A stretch of 64,000 bases of DNA from Sinotaia quadrata (lineage: Eukaryota > Mollusca > Gastropoda > Architaenioglossa > Viviparidae). The translations under genes and the position numbers were made by a program. Location: contig CM054177.1 in assembly GCA_028829895.1 (NCBI GenBank), positions 28,781,564 through 28,845,563 on the forward strand. Reading direction: 5' to 3'. Positions 60,501-64,000 of the stretch are shown here, piece after piece. The number at the start of each line of letters is the position of its first letter. Within the stretch, counting starts at the first letter, position 1. The notes under the pieces were generated by a model, which worked only from the letters and a program-made list of their open reading frames with translations, ran no database searches and was not told the DNA's origin.

Positions 60501-63500
60501 TTTCATTCTAGTAATACGTAACTAACATAGTGACTGCTTTCATTCTAGTCATATGTAACTCATATAGTGACTGCTTTAATTCTAGTAATACATAACTTAT
60601 ATAGTGACTGCTTTCATTCTAGTAATACATAACTCAAATAGTGACTGCTATTATATCTGAATTTAAATAAAATGCTAAGTTTCAAATCAAGTAAAATGCT
60701 GTAATTAATAGATTAATATTTAACAAATGGACTGTGCAAATAATGAATAAAATATTCAATGCTTGCATAGTTTGAAAGAAACAAATTAAAACTGGTCAAA
60801 TCACATACCTTCGTTCCCCTCCCACCACAAACAGAATGTGGGATGAAGTCAATGTGATTCTGAAAAGCTTTAGCAACACCCTTAAAATAGAACATATATA
60901 AATGTTATACAAAATTAAATTGGTTACATTCTTTCACTACATTAACTGCCATTGCATTATTGTTGTCAGATTAAGTTACAATCCTGCAATGATTCTGCTG
61001 TCAATTTAATTACAACAGCAAACTTGAAACAATCACAGAAAAACAGTCATTTTATATAAAAATAAAAATGTAACAAAATATACTTAAATAAATGTAGGGT
61101 AATGAAAATCTATATACATTTTTTAAAGTTACAATACAATGCCTTTGACAATAAAAGCAATAATTCTCTTTTCAAATGATTTTTTTCACCTTGACTCAAA
61201 CTTTATTTTTACAAATTACATAATATAAAGATTTACTTCCAGTAGATAAGATATATAAACACTTATTTTCAAAACTAAGATTTAAATTTGAATCATAAGT
61301 GGAAGCATCCTTATCAGATATTTTTTTATATTTAACAAAACTAAATTTATAAGCAAGGGGCTGTGCTTGGATGACAATCGAAGTACTGTTAGAGAATAAT
61401 TCTTGCAAATTATGCAGAAGCCCTTTCCCTTTATTCTGCGCTGTGCTTGGATGACAATCGAAGTACTGTTAGAGAATAATTCTTGCAAATTATGCAGAAG
61501 CCCTTTCCCTTTATTCTGCTGCCACTACACTTGTGTTTTTTGTTTTGCCTCATATTGAACACAAAATTGTGAGTATTTTTATGTTTGATGATGGTTTCCT
61601 AAAAAGATTATCTGAATTAATTATTATTTAACAACAAAATCAAGACAATGTTCTATCAAAAAATCATCAAAGTGTTGAGCAAATGAACAATAATGCCAGG
61701 GTGCAGAAAATGAAAAATAAAAGTACATAAAATATATTTAACTTGCATTAAAAAATTTAGTGGTAACTTCTTGTATTTGTAATTATCTGGTACAGTTGTA
61801 TATTCTGTTTAAATTAATTTTTAAAGTACACTGTCATTAAAACAATAAAAAACTAAATAAACAAACAGTATGGTACTGAACATAAAAATAAAATCCAACA
61901 ACTCTGTCTACTCTTGAGAAAATAATGACTGGCTATCTGCTTACAATTTTATTCATGAAAAGTTATTTTGCAACATATATTTTCAAACACTAAACAAAAA
62001 AAATGCTTTTATTCTTGAAAATATAAACATTTCTGAGATAATCCCTAAATTTAAAAGACATGTCTTATCAATTTTTTTTTTAGCTATAACATAAATTAAT
62101 AATATATAAAATTAAAACTATGATCACACAAAGTCCGTGAATTTATTAATGTTATCTCACCATGATCTGATCTGCAAGCTCCCTAGAAGGAGTAAGGATG
62201 ATGATTGATGGACAGTTTGTCGACTCCTTTGTCAGACCAGCTCTTTTTCTTCCTAATAACATGTCCAGTGCTGGCAATAGGTATGCTAATGTTTTACCTG
62301 AACCTAAAAGTAAAACAAAAATCAGTCAGCTATGAAAATGATGGAGTAAATCTTACAAGTTGTATGTTATTTATGTTGTGAGGGCTTCAAATTTATAACT
62401 ACAATAAAGTACCCAAAATGACAAGCCAGACAGTAAGAGAGCAAGCTCTTGATTACTTGGTACACAAGCAATCAGAATTCTCAAGCTACTGGCATCAGTT
62501 AAAAATTTTAAAAAAGAACAGTTAAAACAGAATTTTTATTTTATTAAAATTTGTTTTGACAGAAATGGCTTAACCATTATTTTCCCTCAAACATGAGCTA
62601 TTACAAATACCAGTGATCAAACTTTTTATTGAATTTCTTGAAAAGTATAGTGAAAGGTCTATCAAAAGTGCCTACAAGTTCTGAGGCAGTTCAGAGGCAT
62701 TTGTGTTCACCATCATGCCTTAAGCTCCAGTCACAATAAAAACTGATTTCTCGCTCATAGTGACTAAAATTGCACCACCTTCACCACAACCCACCCCACT
62801 CCATTAAAAAATAATAGTATATTATTGGATATGGAATACATCACATTTACAATACAGAAAAATACAATTTCTACATTATTTCCTTTTTCACTAAATATTA
62901 CTTTCTATACATCATGCTAAATATACTCTAGTTCCAATTTTAGCTCTGATAGTCAGCATATCCTTATTGCAAACTATCATAAAAGAAAAAGATTAAGAAT
63001 AATATAGAGTGAAATTATGCATATTTACAATCAATTTATAATTTTCTATTTGCATTGCATGCAAAAGCACAACTTGACTTAAAACTGTTGACAGTTATTT
63101 AATTTACTTGAAAAGCTGAACCTGACTACTAAACGACAACAATAAAAAGCAAAAAAATTATACAAAATGGAAATAAACTACATATCCTAACCTGTTTCAG
63201 CAGCGCATAACACGTGTCCTCCTTGCTGGATTGCAGGGATTGCTGCATTCTAATAAAGTAATAAAGATATGTATTATTATTTGATTATGTTTAGAAAACA
63301 AGATATATTCAGTGACTTCAAACTACTTTATATCTAAAACTACAATATATATGCATGTGGCAAAAGCATTACTTAGTATTTACAATATTCACACTTTAAA
63401 AACTTTCTTTCCATATAAATATTTCAGTAACAATACCCCAAACTTCCAATTATGAATCTAAGGGCAATCTCAAAACAAAAAGAAAGAACAATATGCAAAA

Positions 63501-63837
63501 TGGTTGAAACTATTAGTCATAGATCTTGCTGTCATAAATCATTATATCTACTTACATTCAACTATAATCGTTTAAGAATCATTTGTTCTATTATATTAAA
63601 TTTATTTCACTAACAACTAAAATCAATAAAGAGTCATCCAGTCTATTACACTGGCATACCCTGCCACTAAAAACAACAATCACTAAAGAACCAAAGATAG
63701 CAAGCAACAAATAGCATCCTGACCTGTATGCAAGTTGGATTATCATATCCGAGTGCCTGCAGAGCCTTAATAATGTCTTCTTTCAAAAGGAAGTCTGCAA
63801 AAGTCTTTTCCACTGAAGCAGACAAGAGGGCAGGGTT
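45410..63837 (-). CDS. DDX28: DDX28-like mitochondrial DEAD-box RNA helicase (5' incomplete)
   Basis: ATP-dependent RNA helicase. The vertebrate DDX28 orthologue acts in mitochondrial RNA granules in assembly of the large mitoribosomal subunit. Twelve exons join without a stop to 471 residues: 63837-63724, 63249-63192, 62303-62161, 60880-60809, 58372-58291, 56419-56313, 56056-55817, 53898-53802, 51599-51448, 50609-50517, 46775-46623, 45514-45410. All boundaries are GT-AG and phases agree. Motifs (visible numbering): Q motif NPTCIQ 33-38, Walker A AAETGSGKT 54-62, PSRELA 96-101, GG 124-125, TPG 146-148, DEAD 170-173, SAT 256-258, FCNSS near 325, ATDIASRGLD 374-383, HRAGRVGR 404-411. DDX28-specific phrases are LDEADTLLD and VINYDFPSFISDYIHRAG. 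The N-terminus, with any targeting signal, is off the window. An insertion between DEAD and SAT carries four 11-residue repeats. Confidence 0.93.
45700..45975. repeat. About 50-bp C/T-rich tandem repeat, about six copies
   Basis: Units of GTACTTTTATTATACCCCCC, then CTTCCTTGTTCAAAGAT. It lies in the last helicase intron. C-runs vary in length between copies. Confidence 0.88.
46623..46775 (-). CDS. DDX28: DDX28-like exon 11 (motif VI)
   Basis: Acceptor TTCACAG, donor GTAGAT. 51 codons containing the arginine-finger motif HRAGRVGRVG and SFISHKWEVDILWQIE, which matches DDX28 better than other DEAD-box proteins. Confidence 0.95.
46839..47487. mobile_element. Pogo/Tigger-like non-autonomous element, TA target
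   Basis: Left end CAGTGGAACCCCGCGATAAT. The right end reverse-complements to CAGTGAAACTCGCTATAACG. TA flanks both ends (46837-46838, 47488-47489). 649 bp with no transposase frame. Subterminal ATAACGC/ATAATG phrases fit the Tigger style. Inside the intron between helicase exons 10 and 11. Confidence 0.85.
47490..48275. other. Helicase intron, no further feature
   Basis: AT-rich intron sequence with diverged precursors of the CTGACT-type repeat from about 48100. Confidence 0.5.
48280..48615. repeat. Diverged repeat of GTCTGACT/TTTTGTCAATTAC phrases
   Basis: Roughly eight imperfect units such as TTACTTTTGTCAATTACTTG, TCTGACTGAAAAGG. A unit pair at about 48532-48602 recurs almost exactly at 49088-49158 (ATTTTTGTCAATTACTTATC, TGAGTGAAAAGGTTGTTCTA). 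Confidence 0.8.
49160..50510. other. Helicase intron, no further feature
   Basis: AT-rich. A short duplication, CATGCCTGTATATGGAAAGG, occurs at about 50010 and 50070. No exon-like frame. Confidence 0.5.
50517..50609 (-). CDS. DDX28: DDX28-like exon 10 (motif V)
   Basis: 31 codons, phase 0 to phase 0. Acceptor is T-rich, then TTTCAG. Donor GTATGT. Encodes NRRGVFEKFKEGVFDILVAT and DIASRGLDTIH. Confidence 0.94.
50653..50700 (-). pseudogene. Decayed duplicate of DDX28-like exon 10
   Basis: 86 bp upstream in transcript direction of the true exon lies TTTTTTTCAG|AACCAACCAG then GTGTATATGAGAAGTTCC. It copies the acceptor and about the first 40 bases of exon 10 (NQPGVYEKFQEGVF against NRRGVFEKFKEGVF). 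It diverges after GGGGTCTTT and has no usable donor. Confidence 0.85.
51448..51599 (-). CDS. DDX28: DDX28-like exon 9 (motif IV)
   Basis: 152 nt. Acceptor AACTGTAG, donor GTGAGG. Encodes MLVKLLRQNNPNKSPVLVFC, then NSSPTSFFLMHILQDNG and GDMQEK, the start of RecA-like domain 2. Confidence 0.93.
51704..53319. mobile_element. Pogo-like non-autonomous element with internal duplication
   Basis: Left end CAGTCGAGTCCACTTATTTC. The right end reverse-complements to CAGTCGAGTCCGGATATGTC. TA flanks both ends (51702-51703, 53320-53321). 1616 bp. Two internal segments are duplicated: ACTTTTGAAGTAACCGCTTG at about 51992 and 52485, and CATCAAACAAATCGCGGCAA at about 52835 and 53098 with about 150 bp of flanking similarity. 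A (CA)n lies at 52567-52588. No transposase. Inside the helicase intron between exons 8 and 9. Confidence 0.85.
53802..53898 (-). CDS. DDX28: DDX28-like exon 8
   Basis: 97 nt. Acceptor TAATGACAG, donor GTTGGA. Encodes VDSIQKVTTEGLHRLMPHVP, then QKFMRLLPTHKP, the DDX28-type linker between the two helicase domains. Confidence 0.93.
54650..54840. repeat. About 74-78 bp repeat, three copies
   Basis: Units of GCAGTTTGAAGTGATTCTAG, AGGTTTGACTCTCTTAATG, TTCCAGTAACTATCTTAGCT. The first copy is diverged. 53900-54640 is plain intron. Confidence 0.85.
54880..55500. repeat. About 46-bp minisatellite, about ten copies
   Basis: Units of GGCATTCATTCTGACTCACT, CTAAAACATAAGACTTTAAT, CAATGA, alternating with ATAATCCATAGGACTT variants. 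The edges are degraded. Confidence 0.9.
55520..55810. repeat. About 80-bp repeat abutting a splice donor, three to four copies
   Basis: Units of TGTGAGAACATTCTAAAACA, ACTAGGCATTCATAAACACA, GTGAATAAAAGTAAAATAAG, TAAAC. The last unit ends about five bases from the donor of exon 7 (55816-55815). Confidence 0.9.
55817..56056 (-). CDS. DDX28: DDX28-like exon 7 (motif III) with coding minisatellite
   Basis: 80 codons, phase 0 at both ends. Acceptor is A-rich/TTTTTTCAG type, donor GTAAGT. Encodes IPILDSTIAPVI, four copies of EPQSTPEPFAV (the last ends FVSG), then VQFVLVSATIPRGLANSIG and AYLP. The SAT motif is intact, so the exon is functional-looking despite the repeat. Confidence 0.94.
55895..56028 (-). 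repeat. In-frame 33-bp coding minisatellite, four copies
   Basis: On the plus strand, TTCTGGAGTTGATTGGGG starts at 55901, 55934, 55967 and 56000, exactly 33 bp apart and with essentially no differences between units. Confidence 0.97.
56313..56419 (-). CDS. DDX28: DDX28-like exon 6 (DEAD box)
   Basis: 107 nt. Acceptor TGTATGCAG, donor GTAGGT. Encodes QIKVSGLQQIILDEADTLLD, then DSFSEMLHAIMKRLQ. Confidence 0.95.
56760..58290. repeat. About 85-bp tandem units on both sides of a gypsy insertion
   Basis: Units of TAAGATGTTTATTGCTTTCT, GCACACATCAAGACACAACT, GAAAGCTAAACATAAACATA, ATCAGCAGCTACTAC occur once or twice at 56760-56885 and about twice or three times at 58128-58290. The last unit stops at the donor of exon 5 (58290). 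The gypsy fragment in between evidently inserted in the array. Confidence 0.85.
56860..57965 (-). mobile_element. Ty3/gypsy retrotransposon fragment, copy 2 (inverted)
   Basis: Minus-strand polyprotein of the same family as 29830-31330. 57890-57730 encodes TPIDETDTAPIHLVAVVMTE. 57700-57600 encodes DTELTNTQYQEVEKLLSDFQ, then DVLRDKPG. 57540-57480 encodes VEADQEMRRDSIIVPSD. 57304-56870 encodes YYQIGILEDDREKLAFA, the catalytic FMDDLLITT and LIYLGHVVGQGQLWPENDKI. Only one copy of the RT block (KKDEKHRFSV, near 57430) is present. Frameshifts, no RNase H, integrase or LTRs. Inside the helicase intron between exons 5 and 6, same strand. Confidence 0.88.
58291..58372 (-). CDS. DDX28: DDX28-like exon 5 (motif Ib)
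   Basis: 82 nt. Acceptor TTTATTAG, donor GTATTC. Encodes ARLAWPDKRYMDIFICTPGI, then LLKLLIS. Confidence 0.93.
58740..60330. other. Helicase intron with degenerate repeats
   Basis: 58780-58880 has seven short units of AGTGAAAGAGTCTATCC. 59010-59510 shows three strongly diverged units of about 170 bp sharing TATACTTCTGAG, ACAAGATGAAA and TGGYAATTCAAAT. Nothing coding. Confidence 0.6.
60335..60655. repeat. 37-bp minisatellite, about eight copies
   Basis: Units of TAGTGACTGCTTTCATTCTA, GTAATACATAACTCATA. Confidence 0.92.
60809..60880 (-). CDS. DDX28: DDX28-like exon 4
   Basis: 24 codons. Acceptor TATTTTAAG, donor GTATGT. Encodes GVAKAFQNHIDFIPHSVCGG, then RGTK, containing the GG motif. Confidence 0.92.
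60890..61350. other. Helicase intron, no further feature
   Basis: AT-rich, nothing recognised. Confidence 0.5.
61360..61519. repeat. 80-bp direct duplication, near-perfect
   Basis: GCTGTGCTTGGATGACAATC, GAAGTACTGTTAGAGAATAA, TTCTTGCAAATTATGCAGAA, GCCCTTTCCCTTTATTCTGC occurs at 61360-61439 and 61440-61519 with no visible difference. Confidence 0.96.
61520..62155. other. Helicase intron, no further feature
   Basis: AT-rich, nothing recognised. Confidence 0.5.
62161..62303 (-). CDS. DDX28: DDX28-like exon 3 (Walker A end, motif Ia)
   Basis: 143 nt. Acceptor TACTTTTAG, donor GTGAGA. Encodes SGKTLAYLLPALDMLLGRKR, then CPSIIILTPSRELADQIM. The AETG|SGKT motif is split across the preceding intron. 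Confidence 0.95.
62310..63185. other. Helicase intron, no further feature
   Basis: AT-rich, nothing recognised. Confidence 0.5.
63192..63249 (-). CDS. DDX28: DDX28-like exon 2
   Basis: 58 nt. Acceptor TTTATTAG, donor GTTAGG. Encodes NAAIPAIQQGGHVLCAAETG, first half of motif I. Confidence 0.93.
63724..63837 (-). CDS. DDX28: DDX28-like, first visible exon (Q motif)
   Basis: 38 codons, phase 0. Acceptor TTTAAACAG, donor GTCAGG. Encodes NPALLSASVEKTFADFLLKE, then IIKALQALGYDNPTCIQ. Upstream exons with the start codon lie beyond 64000. Confidence 0.9.
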
Positions 63838-64000
63838 CTGTTTAAAAAAACAAAAACATTTTGTATAGGGAAAAAAAAATAAATCAAACGCAACATTTCA
63901 TTTAATGTGTATATAATATTTGGAGAAACAAGTCCTAATCTATTCCATTAAAGGTTTGCAACTGCCAATACTGTGTACAGATATTTATTAAACTAATTAG

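Overview
This is an AT-rich animal nuclear sequence. It has canonical GT-AG introns, poly(A) signals, many (CA)n and (TG)n microsatellites, and remains of Ty3/gypsy, RTE-like and Jockey-like retroelements and of hAT and pogo-like DNA transposons. The low gene density and the unusually high load of 27-90 bp minisatellites suggest a lophotrochozoan, most likely a mollusc. The exact taxon is inference. There is no sign of bacterial or organellar gene organisation.

Four protein-coding genes are supported, all on the minus strand. From right to left they are as follows. (1) 63837-45410: twelve consecutive exons of a mitochondrial-type DEAD-box RNA helicase close to DDX28. Its 5' end lies beyond the window, and its stop codon and poly(A) signal are present. 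(2) 35827-35054: an apparently intronless gene for a 257-residue protein with a linker-histone-like winged-helix (H15) domain, with a GC-richer upstream region carrying two imperfect RFX X-boxes. (3) 29005-22489: a complete or nearly complete SLC46-type major facilitator transporter in four visible coding exons. (4) 10005-4948: a tandem paralogue of that transporter, with its first two coding exons in the window and the C-terminal exons apparently beyond base 1. The two SLC46 genes share intron positions and an exon of exactly 84 nt. A probable untranslated first exon with a promoter sits at about 41347-41490.

Most of the remainder is repetitive. 1-8135 is almost continuous minisatellite, interrupted by a 129-bp hAT MITE with perfect 8-bp target duplications and by a 1373-bp internally deleted hAT transposon, both inside SLC46 introns or flank. 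11.1-12.3 kb and 15.5-16.9 kb are old copies of each other. 18-20.4 kb is a long 38/34-bp array. 29.8-31.3 kb holds a decayed gypsy element in which two internal segments, one of them in the reverse transcriptase, have been amplified in tandem. A second, inverted copy lies at 56.8-58.0 kb. 41.6-43.7 kb is a dead Jockey-like LINE. Two pogo-like elements with TA target sites lie in helicase introns.

The most notable signals are: a four-copy 33-bp minisatellite inside a helicase coding exon; a decayed duplicate of another helicase exon next to the real one; several introns whose 5' ends run into minisatellites within a few bases of the splice donor; a retroelement whose reverse-transcriptase segment became a minisatellite; and the partly decayed repeats that trail from the last codons of the H15 gene. 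No new multi-gene system was recognised. The helicase, H15 and transporter genes have no evident functional link.
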